Shown: positions 18,140-26,877 of the stretch, one piece after another | Layout: the number at the start of each line of letters is the position of its first letter | How positions within the stretch are numbered: the first letter of the stretch is position 1 | Notes under the pieces: model-generated | Databases searched by the model: none | What the model was told of the DNA's origin: nothing | The model's input: only the letters and a program-made list of their open reading frames with translations | Source: Elusimicrobiota bacterium | Lineage (GTDB): Bacteria; Elusimicrobiota; Elusimicrobia; Elusimicrobiales; UBA9959 | Reading direction: 5' to 3' | DNA: 39,119 nt | Assembly: GCA_016207645.1 (NCBI GenBank) | Contig: JACQPH010000080.1 | Location: forward strand, 1 to 39,119 | Program-made: the position numbers and the translations under genes

Positions 18140-19115
18140 GCTTTCTCGCGACCACCGTCATCCCGCTGCCGAGGCCCAGCCTGTCCGCCGCGAAACCCAC
18201 GCTTTTGAAGAACAGCCGCTCCGCGAAATGCGCGGACGCTTTCCAGAGCGGTTTTTTTTCCGCCGCCGGCGCCGCAGGCCCGGGCTCCCCTCCGGAGGGC
18301 TCCTGCTTGAGCGGGTACAGCCCCAGGTCCTGCAGGCAGTGGCGGACGCTTTCGGAATAATACATGGTATCCGCCGCCTCGTAAGACCTGTAGCCGACCT
18401 CGCGGACCTCGAACCCCGCCTTTTCAAGGAAGGCGCCGAGGGTATGCCTGGTATAATGAAAAAGGTGCTGGGGCAGCTTGAGCCCGACCCATTTATTGCC
18501 GAAAAGCCGGCGGTCGAAGCTGTCGAAATTGGGCACCGAGATCACCAGGCAGCCGTCCTTATCGAGCAGGCGGCTTACCTCCTCCAAAGCCCCGGCCGGG
18601 TCGGACAGGTGTTCGAATACATGGTGAAAGTTCACCACGCTGAAAAAACCGGCCGGGTACGCGCCCTTCTCGAACATGCCGGTGGAAACTTTAAGGCTCA
18701 GCACCTCACGGGCGTAGGCGGCGGCCACTCCCCCCGGCTCCACGCCGTAGCAGTCCCAGCCCGCCCTGGCCAGGTAGAGCAGCAGGAAACCGTCCCCGCA
18801 GCCGACGTCGAGGATCCGGCCCTTTCTCCCCAGGCGGATTATCGCGCCGGCCCTTTCCGCGGCGGCCGCCGTCCAGGGAGCGCCGCTGATAATGGCGTCG
18901 CTCTCCGGCACCCTGTTGCGGGCCCGGGACCAGTTCTCGGCCGGATAATATTTTCCCAGCTCGTTCTTATCAGGACGCGGGTTCACGAAGGCGAGGCCGC
19001 AGCCGTCGCACTTTACGATGGTAAAAACGTCGCCGCTGCCCCAATCCCTGTCCTTGCCGGTCAGCGCCGCGGAAAAGGCGGCGGAGCCGCAAAGAGCGCA
19101 TGAAACAGTCTCCAT
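18129..19115 (-). CDS. SAM-dependent methyltransferase with N-terminal zinc ribbon
   Basis: The 328-residue protein begins with a zinc ribbon (C6-x2-C9, then C34-x2-C37), followed by a Methyltransf_23 core with motif I ILDVGCGDGFLLLYLA at about residue 97 and YGVEPGG after it. FHHVFEHLSDP at about 167 is the usual motif IV/loop region. Such proteins include C- and O-methyltransferases acting on sugars. AGGAGG lies 4 bases before the ATG, the clearest ribosome-binding site in the cluster. It shares domain order with the shorter relative at 3350. The residues after about 240 include an unusual Pro/Ala/Gly-rich insertion. Confidence 0.78.
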   Translation of the reverse strand: METVSCALCGSAAFSAALTGKDRDWGSGDVFTIVKCDGCGLAFVNPRPDKNELGKYYPAENWSRARNRVPESDAIISGAPWTAAAAERAGAIIRLGRKGRILDVGCGDGFLLLYLARAGWDCYGVEPGGVAAAYAREVLSLKVSTGMFEKGAYPAGFFSVVNFHHVFEHLSDPAGALEEVSRLLDKDGCLVISVPNFDSFDRRLFGNKWVGLKLPQHLFHYTRHTLGAFLEKAGFEVREVGYRSYEAADTMYYSESVRHCLQDLGLYPLKQEPSGGEPGPAAPAAEKKPLWKASAHFAERLFFKSVGFAADRLGLGSGMTVVARKHGH

Positions 19116-19154
19116 TCATCCTCCTGCCCGTTTAACGAACCGCCCGTAGCCCGG

Positions 19155-20540
19155 CTACGCCCTGCTCTGTGCCGGCCCGTCCGCCGGAGCTCCCCTCAGG
19201 ATATACAGCCGCATGATCACGGCCGTCAGGAACCAGAAGGGCTCCATTATGCGGACTATGATAAAAGTGTTCACCCCTACGGCCTGGGCGAGCAGGCCCA
19301 GCAGCGAAACCATCAGGCCCAGGGACGCCGCCTTTATCCAGGGTTCCTGATAGGCCCTGAAAACCGCGTTCGCCGCCGAGTAGATCCTGTAGACCATCCA
19401 GAAGAAAGCGAAGAAGCCCACCAGCCCCACCTCGCCGAGGAGCAGCGCGTACTGGGTATCCCCCAGGCCTACGCCCGTGACGCCGCTGCCCAGCACCGGG
19501 TGCTTCGGAAGCCACTTCTGGAAGACGTCGCGGATAGCGGCATACCGGCTGTAGGCCGACTCCTCGAGCTTGAAGGTCACCCCCAGAAAGCCCACTTCGT
19601 ACACGGCGTACTGCCCGCTGTACGTCATCTCCACCCGCTCGCGCACCTTCCCGGTAAATTCCTTCATTCCGTATAGCGCCGCCGAACCGAGCAGCAGGAT
19701 GGAGATCAGCAGCAGCCTCCTCCTCTCGGTCTTCAGGATGACGGCTCCCAGCATCACCACGAAGCCTATGTACGAGGCCCTGGAGAAAGTAAGCAAAAAG
19801 GCCGGGAAAATGAAGGCCAGCGCCGCCAGCGGCCAGCCGAGCACGGGCCCGGAGGTGAGAAGCCCGAACAGGACGCCCATCACGATCAGGTAATAGCCGC
19901 CCAGCGAGGCCGGCTCGGACTCCCCGGGCTTGCCGAAGGCCGCCTCAAAAGGGGCGCTGGCCCTGGCGCCCGCGCCGGCGGTAAAATAATAAAAATAGGC
20001 GTAGACGGTGACCGCCAGGGAGATGAAAAAAGCGTAATTCAGATATTTGCGGATATCCTCCCTGGATTCCAGCACGTTCACCGTGAGGAAATAGAGCAGG
20101 AAGTACTCCACGTATTTCAGGATGTAGAAAACCGCCACCTCGTAGCGGATATTGCCGCGCAGGATGCCGAATACCGTGGAGAGCACGCAGAGGGAGGTGT
20201 AGAGTATTATCGGGGTCTGCACCGGGGTGTCCGTGACAAAGGCCTTTCCCTTCAGCACCGCGCCTTTGGCCAGCCAGGCCAGGAAGATGATGACCAGCAG
20301 GATGTCGTCGTACCGCACCACCACGCCCCTGCTGCCGGTCAGCGCGCCGAAACCTATTTCCGGGGAGAAAAGCATGGAGAACAGCAGCAGCCCCAGGCTG
20401 AGCTTCGGGGAGGAGAAGGCGAAAAGAGAGACCAGGAAAGCGGAACAGACGGTGAAGAGAAAGTACGGGGAAACGGAGCTCGCCATAAAGCCCAGCCAGC
20501 CCGCGGCGACAAGGGCTACCAGGACGAGTATGATCGGCAT
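19155..20540 (-). CDS. O-antigen ligase/Wzy-type polymerase family membrane protein
   Basis: The 461-residue protein has about 11-12 transmembrane helices and the Wzy_C-type region: LTFSRASYIGFVVML at about residue 250, then the periplasmic loop with RYAAIRDVFQKWLPKHPVLGSG and DTQYALLLGEVGLVGFF at about 363. These are the arginine-rich loop and GxG region shared by WaaL ligases and Wzy polymerases. Beside Wzx-, Wzc- and Wza-like genes the polymerase role is more likely. The start is 6 bases after the kinase gene stop. Confidence 0.82.
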   Translation of the reverse strand: MPIILVLVALVAAGWLGFMASSVSPYFLFTVCSAFLVSLFAFSSPKLSLGLLLFSMLFSPEIGFGALTGSRGVVVRYDDILLVIIFLAWLAKGAVLKGKAFVTDTPVQTPIILYTSLCVLSTVFGILRGNIRYEVAVFYILKYVEYFLLYFLTVNVLESREDIRKYLNYAFFISLAVTVYAYFYYFTAGAGARASAPFEAAFGKPGESEPASLGGYYLIVMGVLFGLLTSGPVLGWPLAALAFIFPAFLLTFSRASYIGFVVMLGAVILKTERRRLLLISILLLGSAALYGMKEFTGKVRERVEMTYSGQYAVYEVGFLGVTFKLEESAYSRYAAIRDVFQKWLPKHPVLGSGVTGVGLGDTQYALLLGEVGLVGFFAFFWMVYRIYSAANAVFRAYQEPWIKAASLGLMVSLLGLLAQAVGVNTFIIVRIMEPFWFLTAVIMRLYILRGAPADGPAQSRA

Positions 20541-20546
20541 GGGAAC

Positions 20547-22403
20547 TTACCGCTTGGCGTAGTTCTTGTAGTCTTTGTAGTAATAGCCGTACTGCGGGCC
20601 CATCTCGGAGGCGCGCACACCGTTGAGCACCACGCCCAGCATGCGGGCGTTCGCGTTGGTGATCTGGTCGCCCGCGCGCTTGAGGGCGCCGCGCGCTATC
20701 TTGCCGGCCTTGTAGATCAGCACCACGCCGTCGGAGGCGTGCCTGGCTATCATCACCGCGTCCACGAAGAGCAGCACCGGGGGCGCGTCGAAAATTATGA
20801 GGTCGAACTCGCTCTTCAGGTCCTCCATCAGGTCCCGCCAGTTGGCCGAGTCCAGCACGTCCACCACGTTCTCCGGCTGGGTGCCGCAGTTGAGCACCTT
20901 CAGGTTCTCGATGCCGGAGAAGCGCATCAGCTGGTCGAAATCCAGGCCGCCCATGATGAAGTCGGCGCTTTCCAGCGCGGCCTCGCGCCAGTCGGCCTTC
21001 CTGGTCAGCACGTCGCTGAGGCCGGGGGCCTTCTTGGTGCCGAAGATCTCGTTGATGGCGGGGCGCCGCAGGTCGGCGTCTATCAGCAGGGTCTTGAGGC
21101 CGGAATGCGCGGCGGCCAGCGAGAAGTTAACGGCGGTCAGGGTCTTGCCCTCGGCCGCGCCCGCGGAGCTGATCACCAGGGAGACGCTTTCCTTCGTGTG
21201 CAGGTTGGACAGGATATTCGTGCGCATCGTATGGTAGGACTCTATCACGCCGGAGGCGTAGCGCTTGTTCACTATCAGCACGCTGCGGAAAGCGTCCACG
21301 GTATAGCGCTCTTTCTTGAAAACGTTGGTCAGCCAGTTGTCCAGATGTTTTTCGCTGAGGATGTTCGGGATGATGCCGAGCACCGGCAGCTTCATGAAGC
21401 CCTCGATGTCCTCGATGGTGGAGATGGACACGTCCAGGTTCTCCAGCAGGAAGACCACGACCACGGCTATGAACAGGCCCAGCACCACGCCCACCATCAG
21501 GTTCAGCCTGCGGTTCGGGGAGATCGGGGTGTTTTCCGGCTTGGGCCGGTTCACCACGCTGACAAAAGAGACCATGGAGGAGACGCCCAGCTTGGCCTCC
21601 TCGTGCTGCTTGTTGAGCGTGGTGTAAAGTTCTTCCTGCAGGCGCAGTTCGCGGCTGATGCGCGCCAGCGTCACTTCCTGCGCGGGGATCTCCTCGAGCT
21701 TGCTCTCCGTCACCTCTATGCGCTGCTGCAGGCTGAGCACCTCGGGGTGGTTGGGGGTGTACTTCTCCAGCAGCTGCTTCTTCTTTATCTCCAGGTCCGC
21801 GAGCTGGTTGGCCAGCGCCGCGCCCAGCCCGGTCTTGGGGTTCTTCTCCACGAAATTCTGCTTCTGCCTCTCCAGCGCGCGCAGGCTGTCCTCCACCTCG
21901 TCCTTGCGCGCGGAGATGTCGGCCAGGGTCTTCCTGGCCTGCAGGCTCTTCTGCTCCAGGTCGAAGTCGCGGTAGGCCGCTATCACGGCGGAGACTATAT
22001 CCGCGGCCCTGACCGGGTCGGCGTTGAAAGCTGAAATGGCTATCAGGTTGGAGTCGGTCAGGCGCTCCACCTTGTAGGAACCGGCTATCTCCGCCGCGGA
22101 CCCCGCCCCGGACGGCATGCCCAGCCTGGCCGCCGCGCGCTCGGAGATCTCGGAGGAGGTGATGACCATCAGCTCGGTGGCCACGGCGCTCCAGGGGTCG
22201 AATTCCTCGGCTACCGAGCCGGTGATCCTGGAGTAGGACGTCGGCGGCTTTATCTTTATCTTGCCCTGGCTGCGGTACACCGTGGGCTGCAGGCGCGTAT
22301 AGAACATGGTGGAGAAAACGGTGACCGCGAAGATCAGCAGGGCCACCCACTTGCGTCTGTTGACGATGCGCCAGTAATCGTAAAGAGTGAGTTCGGCGTT
22401 CAT
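20547..22403 (-). CDS. Wzc-like polysaccharide co-polymerase with bacterial tyrosine kinase domain
   Basis: The 618-residue protein joins a Wzz domain to a BY-kinase. Transmembrane helices lie at about 19-36 and 301-320 and flank a coiled-coil-rich periplasmic region; PISPNRRLNLMVG precedes the second helix. The kinase has Walker A (A414-x4-G419-K420-T421), Walker A' LLIDADLRRP at 439-448 and Walker B LIIFDAPP at about 535. The C-terminus is a tyrosine cluster (Y605, Y607, Y608, Y609, Y612, Y615), the usual autophosphorylation tail. It should control chain length and export together with the Wza-like protein 6 bases upstream. Confidence 0.93.
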   Translation of the reverse strand: MNAELTLYDYWRIVNRRKWVALLIFAVTVFSTMFYTRLQPTVYRSQGKIKIKPPTSYSRITGSVAEEFDPWSAVATELMVITSSEISERAAARLGMPSGAGSAAEIAGSYKVERLTDSNLIAISAFNADPVRAADIVSAVIAAYRDFDLEQKSLQARKTLADISARKDEVEDSLRALERQKQNFVEKNPKTGLGAALANQLADLEIKKKQLLEKYTPNHPEVLSLQQRIEVTESKLEEIPAQEVTLARISRELRLQEELYTTLNKQHEEAKLGVSSMVSFVSVVNRPKPENTPISPNRRLNLMVGVVLGLFIAVVVVFLLENLDVSISTIEDIEGFMKLPVLGIIPNILSEKHLDNWLTNVFKKERYTVDAFRSVLIVNKRYASGVIESYHTMRTNILSNLHTKESVSLVISSAGAAEGKTLTAVNFSLAAAHSGLKTLLIDADLRRPAINEIFGTKKAPGLSDVLTRKADWREAALESADFIMGGLDFDQLMRFSGIENLKVLNCGTQPENVVDVLDSANWRDLMEDLKSEFDLIIFDAPPVLLFVDAVMIARHASDGVVLIYKAGKIARGALKRAGDQITNANARMLGVVLNGVRASEMGPQYGYYYKDYKNYAKR

Positions 22404-22409
22404 AGGCTG

Positions 22410-23090
22410 TTACCTGGTCGACACCAGGCTGACCGTGACCGCGAAGGTGAACAGGGTAGCCCAGGGCACGATGTTGTCCGTGATCCACTTCGAGGCCGTG
22501 GAATAGGATTTACGGGGGATATAGACGATATCGCCGCTGAGCAGCGCGGTATTCTTCTCCATTTTACCGGCGAACACGGCCTCGAGATCGGCCTTTATGA
22601 CCTCCTCGCTGATCTTCCCGTCGGCGCCTTTGACGCGCCTGAAGATCCGGACCCTGTCCCTGCGGGCGTAATCGGAGGTGCCGCCGGCCTGGGCCACCAG
22701 GTCCAGCAGGCGCATGCCTTCCCGGTACTCGAAATAGCCGGGCTGGTGTATCTGGCCTATCACCGCCACGCGGCTGAAGGAGAACTTGCGGACGCTCAGC
22801 GTGATGGAGGGGTTGGAGACGTACTTCGAGAATTTGGCGGTCAGGATCTTCTGCAGGTCGTCGGGTTTGACGCCCTGCGCCCTGATGGAGCCGAGCATCG
22901 GCACCTCAATGCTGCCGTCGGGCTGCACCGTCACTTCCTTGGAGAATTCCTCGGCGGGCTGCACGTTGATGCTGATGACGTCGCCGGCTTCGATGAAATA
23001 TTCCTTCTCCAGCGCCCCCAGGTCCAGGCTGTAAGCCGGCACGGAGCCGAAAAAGGTCAGGAGCGACAGCGCCAGGGAGATCGTCTTCAT
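22410..23090 (-). CDS. Wza-like outer-membrane polysaccharide export protein without lipobox
   Basis: The 226-residue protein has an SPase I-type signal peptide (residues 1 to about 21, cleavage near AYS-LD). A Poly_export domain (YFIEAGDVISINV, then TVQPDGSIEVPMLGSI) and an SLBB domain (VAVIGQIHQPGYFEYREGMRLLDLVAQAGG) follow. There is no lipobox cysteine, unlike Escherichia coli Wza, and it is shorter than Wza (about 380 residues). The last 25 residues are hydrophobic and could form the outer-membrane helix. It is the first gene of the polysaccharide cluster. The start lies 8 bases after a TATAAT box and has no Shine-Dalgarno site. Confidence 0.9.
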   Translation of the reverse strand: MKTISLALSLLTFFGSVPAYSLDLGALEKEYFIEAGDVISINVQPAEEFSKEVTVQPDGSIEVPMLGSIRAQGVKPDDLQKILTAKFSKYVSNPSITLSVRKFSFSRVAVIGQIHQPGYFEYREGMRLLDLVAQAGGTSDYARRDRVRIFRRVKGADGKISEEVIKADLEAVFAGKMEKNTALLSGDIVYIPRKSYSTASKWITDNIVPWATLFTFAVTVSLVSTR

Positions 23091-23098
23091 ATTGATTA

Positions 23099-23127
23099 AT
23101 TATATACATTAGCGGCGGCCGCCTCAA
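23099..23127 (-). promoter_or_regulatory. Near-consensus sigma70-type promoter of the polysaccharide cluster
   Basis: On the minus strand, TTGAGG (23122-23127), a 17-base spacer and TATAAT (23099-23104) precede the Wza-like start codon. Only 8 bases separate the -10 box from the ATG, so transcription should start at or next to it. The spacer contains the perfect palindrome GGCGGCCGCC (23112-23121), a possible operator. Confidence 0.7.
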
Positions 23128-23134
23128 TAACATT

Positions 23135-25600
23135 CTATGCCTCCCGCTTTTTCTTCGCTCCGGGCGCTTCCCGCGCCCCCGGGCCCGGCCCGGGCAGCAG
23201 GCTCTCCAGCCTGGCTTCCAGGGCGGCGTACTTCTCCATGAACTCCTGGGCCTGCCTGCCTTTTTCGGTTATCAGCAGCAGGTCCCTGGCGCGCAGCTGT
23301 TCTTCCAGCCTGGCCTTGTACTCCTCCTCCAGCGCCTCCTTCCATTTCGCCAGGTCCGCCTTCGTTTTCAGCGCCTGGTCCGCTATGAAGGACTTGGTGG
23401 AAACGGCGCAAAGGGCCAGCTCGCTCTCATACCTTTCCTTTTCGAGCGCCCAGTTCTTTTCCCTGGCTTTAAAAGCCTCGGCCTGCTCCCGCGCCTCGGC
23501 CTCGAGCGCGGCCCTGGCTTTTTTGAGGTCCGCCGCGGTTTCGGCCAGCAGGCTTTCCCGCCTGCCGCTCCGCGCTTCCCGGGCGGCCCGCCCGGCTTCC
23601 AGCCGCTCCGCCGCTTCCCGGTTCAGTTCGGCCTCTCTTTCGCGCAGTTCGGCGGCCAGCGCCGCGCGGCGCGCGGCGTGCTCGCGTTCCAGTTCCTCCG
23701 CGCGCGCCGCCAGCGAAGCCTTCAGGGCGGCCTCCAGCCCGGCGTACTTTTCAGCCGACCCGGCTTTTGCCCGCTCGAACTCTTCCTCCAGCGCGGCCTT
23801 CTCCCCCTCGAACCGGGCCTTGAGCTCGTTCAGCGACTTGAGGTAGGCGTCCCGCTCCTTCCCGGCCTCTTCCCGCCGCGAACGGAGCTCGGCCTCCTTC
23901 TCGCGCAGCCTGGCCGCCAGTTCGGCGTAATGTTCTTCGCTCCAGGCGATGAACTGCTTCTCCAGCTCCTTTACCTTCCCGCGCTCCGCGGCCAGGTCCC
24001 GCTCTTTCGCCACGAGCTCCGCGGACTGCCGCGCCGCGTACTCGCGCTCCAGCTCCGCCGTCCGCGCCGCCTGCGCGGCCCGCAGGCCGGCCTCCAGCTC
24101 GGCGAATTTCTCGCCGGACTTCGTCCTGATCCTCTCGCGCTCCGCCTCCCAGACCTCTTTTTCCTCCGCGAACCGCCCCTTAAGTCCGTCGATCAGCTTA
24201 AGATAGGCGCCCCTCTCCCTGTCAAATTCCTCCAGCCGCGAGCGGAACTCGGCCTCCTTCTCCCGCAGCTTCTCCATCAGTTCCGCGTGGTGCTCCTCGT
24301 TCAGGCCGAGGATCCTGTTCTCCAGCTCCTTGACCTTCTCATGCTCCGCGGCCAGGCGCCGGTCCTTCGCGGCCGACTCCTCCTCCTGCCACCGGCTGCG
24401 TTCCTCGTACTGGCGCTCCCGCTCGTCCAGGCTGGCTTTGAGCCTGGCGCTTTCGTCCTTCGCCAGCGCCGTTCCCTCGGCCGCTTCCTCGCCCTTTTTC
24501 TCGGACGCTTTCAGCGACGCCAGCAGGCGGCCGGTCACTTCCTCCACCGCCTCCTGCACGCGGCGCCCGCTCTCCCGCTCGAATTCGGACCTGGCCTCGA
24601 ACAGGCGCTTTTCCGTCTCGTTCTCCCTGCCGGCCAGGCTGTCGGCCAGACGCCGGCGCTCCGCCGCCAGGTCCTCCAGCTCTTTCTTCGCTTTCCCGAG
24701 GTCCTCCCTGGCCCTGGCCAGCAGCCCTTCCTGCCGCCCGGCCTGCGCCTCCGCCTCCGCGCGCTCCAGCTCCAGGCGCTCCGCGGCGGCCTTGTTCAGC
24801 TCGGTCTCTTTCGCGCGCAGCTTCTCCTTCAATTCCGCCTGGTGCGCCTCGGTCAGCTCGGAGATCCGCGTCTCCAGCTCCCTAGCCGTGGCGCGCAGCG
24901 AGGCCAGGTCATGCTCTTTCACCTCGAGCTCCCCCGCCTGCTGCGCGATGCTCTCCTCGAGCTGCCGCGTGCGCGCCGCGAGGGCGTCCCTGAGCCTGTC
25001 GTTCTCTTCTTTGGCGCGGAAGGCCTCGGCCGAGGCGTCGGAGAACTTCTGCTCCGCCGCCTTCAGCGCCAGCAGCAGATGGCCGGTGATCTGTTCCACG
25101 GCTTCCTGTATGCGGCGCCCGCTCTCCTTGTCGTATTCCGCCTTGGCCTCGAACAGACGCCTCTTGAGCTCGGCCTCCTGCTCCTCCAGCCTGCCCTTCA
25201 TGCGGCGATTCTCCGAGTAGAGGTCCTCGCTCTCCTTCTGCGCCCTGCCGAGGGCCTCGTTCAATTCCGCTTTCTCGCAGGCGAAAGACACGCCGGCCTT
25301 TTCCAGCCTGGCCGTAGCCGCCGCCCGGAGCTCTTCCAGGGCGCGGCCCGCCTCCTCGCGCAGTTTTTCCCTTTCCCGCGTCCAGTTCCTGTCTTTTTCC
25401 CTGATAGCGGCGTTGCGCTCCCTGGCCGAAACATCGAACAGGGTCTCATTCAGGGACCTGACCTCCGGTTCCGCGTCCTCCAAGATCGCGCCGAGCTGCG
25501 CGGAGGCGGGGTTCCGGGTCTCCCAGAGCCGCACCAACAGCTTTTTCAGCCTGTCCACCATGTCCGCGGGGACATAGTGCACGAGTTTCTCTTTTTCCAT
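23135..25600 (-). CDS. Large coiled-coil protein with shared N-terminal domain and duplicated blocks
   Basis: The 821-residue protein is almost wholly charged, Ala/Glu/Arg/Leu-rich coiled coil (about 60-800), with no signal peptide or membrane segment. Residues 1-56 form a separate, less charged domain aligned without gaps to the 232-residue neighbour (24 of 56 identical, including V10-P11, L25-W26, R29-N30-P31). Ungapped internal repeats are visible: 149-270 matches 333-454 (offset 184), 411-530 matches 531-650 (offset 120), and 262-310 matches 653-701 (offset 391). The tail (803-821) is Pro/Gly then Lys/Arg-rich. It is the last gene of a four-gene operon. I know no function; a cytoskeletal, tethering or scaffold role is inference. 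Confidence 0.85.
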   Translation of the reverse strand: MEKEKLVHYVPADMVDRLKKLLVRLWETRNPASAQLGAILEDAEPEVRSLNETLFDVSARERNAAIREKDRNWTREREKLREEAGRALEELRAAATARLEKAGVSFACEKAELNEALGRAQKESEDLYSENRRMKGRLEEQEAELKRRLFEAKAEYDKESGRRIQEAVEQITGHLLLALKAAEQKFSDASAEAFRAKEENDRLRDALAARTRQLEESIAQQAGELEVKEHDLASLRATARELETRISELTEAHQAELKEKLRAKETELNKAAAERLELERAEAEAQAGRQEGLLARAREDLGKAKKELEDLAAERRRLADSLAGRENETEKRLFEARSEFERESGRRVQEAVEEVTGRLLASLKASEKKGEEAAEGTALAKDESARLKASLDERERQYEERSRWQEEESAAKDRRLAAEHEKVKELENRILGLNEEHHAELMEKLREKEAEFRSRLEEFDRERGAYLKLIDGLKGRFAEEKEVWEAERERIRTKSGEKFAELEAGLRAAQAARTAELEREYAARQSAELVAKERDLAAERGKVKELEKQFIAWSEEHYAELAARLREKEAELRSRREEAGKERDAYLKSLNELKARFEGEKAALEEEFERAKAGSAEKYAGLEAALKASLAARAEELEREHAARRAALAAELREREAELNREAAERLEAGRAAREARSGRRESLLAETAADLKKARAALEAEAREQAEAFKAREKNWALEKERYESELALCAVSTKSFIADQALKTKADLAKWKEALEEEYKARLEEQLRARDLLLITEKGRQAQEFMEKYAALEARLESLLPGPGPGAREAPGAKKKREA

Positions 25601-25608
25601 ACCGGGAC

Positions 25609-26181
25609 CTATTCCAGCCCCACCGCTTTGGTGAGGGACTTCACCAGCACCCGCAGCTCCTCCACCTTATGCTCCAGCTCGCGCTCCCTTTCGGAGCTGC
25701 CGGCCGAAGCCTGCGCCCCGCCCCCCAGGGCGGCCCTGGAACTGAGCGTTTCGATCTTCCTTGAAAGCGCGTCGACGCGGTCGGCCAGGCCGGGCGCTTC
25801 CGCTCCGCCGCGGCCGGAAGGCAGGCAGACCCTGAAAAGCGCGAGCAGCATCACCAGCGAAAAGAGGGCGAAGAAGATGGCGCCGATGAGGGCCAGGTAG
25901 TCGAGGCCGGCCAGTACGCCTCCCAGCGAGGCGGTCAGCGTGGACAGCATGCCGAAAAGCATGCTCTCCTTGTTCTCGCTCCAGGCCGGGTTGTGCTGGC
26001 CGCCGAAGAAAGGCGGCGGCTCCGCCGCCCGCTCCGGCCTGCCGAACCGCTCCGGCCTGGCCGGGACGGGCTGCGGGCCGCGCTGCGGCGCCGCGGGCCG
26101 GGGCGCCTCGAATTCAGGCAGGGGCCTTACTTCCCCTTTAAGCCTGTCGAGCAGGTCCTTCAGCTCCCTGGTCCCGCTCAT
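25609..26181 (-). CDS. Small membrane protein of the coiled-coil operon
   Basis: This 190-residue protein has a short amphipathic N-terminus (RELKDLLDRLKGEVRPL), a Pro/Arg-rich linker (25-57) and a hydrophobic block at 74-120 that can form one long or two short membrane helices. A C-terminal helical region (about 132-190) ends in a short leucine-heptad coiled coil. The start overlaps the stop of the 232-residue gene by 4 bases (ATGA), with GGAGG before it. It is the only membrane protein of the operon, so it is the natural candidate to anchor the coiled-coil partners to the inner membrane. That role is inference. Confidence 0.8.
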   Translation of the reverse strand: MSGTRELKDLLDRLKGEVRPLPEFEAPRPAAPQRGPQPVPARPERFGRPERAAEPPPFFGGQHNPAWSENKESMLFGMLSTLTASLGGVLAGLDYLALIGAIFFALFSLVMLLALFRVCLPSGRGGAEAPGLADRVDALSRKIETLSSRAALGGGAQASAGSSERERELEHKVEELRVLVKSLTKAVGLE

Positions 26182-26876
26182 AACCCTCCGCCGGCGGGCT
26201 TTCCTTCCTCGCGCCCGGCCAGCTCTTTTTCCTTGGCTTCCAGACCGGCGCGTATCCGGTCGAAGGTCTTTATCAGGTCCGATTTCCGCGCGTTAAAATC
26301 TTCCTCGAGGGCCCTCTCGCGCTGCTTGAACTGCTTGGCTTTCGCAGCGCATTCCTCGTCGAACTCCCTGGCCCGTATCTCCAGGGACTTGTTCTTGTCC
26401 TCCCACCGGGCCAGCATTTCCAGCTCCTTTTTATTGATCTTCTCGTAAAGCTCCTGCATCCGGGCCACGTATCTGGCGTTGAGCGTCCCTTCGTCCTCGG
26501 CGGTCTTGATCCTGAGCTCCGCCACCAGCGCCTCGCGCTCGTTGAAGGCCATCTGCATCTCCTCGTTCTTTTTGAGCGCGCCGCGCAGCGAGTTCTCGGT
26601 ACCGGCCAGGCGCGCCTTGAGGTCCTCCAGCTCTTTCTTGAGGCGGACCTCCTTCTGTTCGAACCGGCTCTGGCCGGAGGCCAGGCGCGCGGCATAATCG
26701 GATTCGGCGTCCTTCAGCACATTGCCCAGCGTCTTCACGTCCGGTCCGAATTCCTCCAGCAGGGCGTTAAGGGCCACGGAGGTGGGGTTCCTGTCCGCCC
26801 AGAGCTTCGCCGACAGGGCCGCCAGCCTTTGCAGGAACTCCCCCGGCACGCATTGCATGGCGCGTTCTTTTTCCAT
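26178..26876 (-). CDS. Short coiled-coil protein sharing the N-terminal domain of its larger neighbour
   Basis: In this 232-residue protein, residues 1-56 are clearly homologous to the start of the 821-residue protein (MEKE, V10-P11, R17-L18, LW at 25-26, RNP at 29-31, S33, P45, V47). Residues 57-222 are a continuous coiled coil, and the end is Gly/Pro-rich. No signal or membrane segment is present. It starts one base after the stop of the 954-residue gene and overlaps the membrane-protein gene by 4 bases, so the products are probably made together. Function unknown. Confidence 0.82.
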   Translation of the reverse strand: MEKERAMQCVPGEFLQRLAALSAKLWADRNPTSVALNALLEEFGPDVKTLGNVLKDAESDYAARLASGQSRFEQKEVRLKKELEDLKARLAGTENSLRGALKKNEEMQMAFNEREALVAELRIKTAEDEGTLNARYVARMQELYEKINKKELEMLARWEDKNKSLEIRAREFDEECAAKAKQFKQRERALEEDFNARKSDLIKTFDRIRAGLEAKEKELAGREEGKPAGGGL

Positions 26877-26877
26877 A

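Noticed and set aside
23678-25900. 740-codon plus-strand open frame opposite the 821-residue gene
   Set aside because: Same effect. The minus-strand frame has the operon context, homologous N-terminus and repeats.
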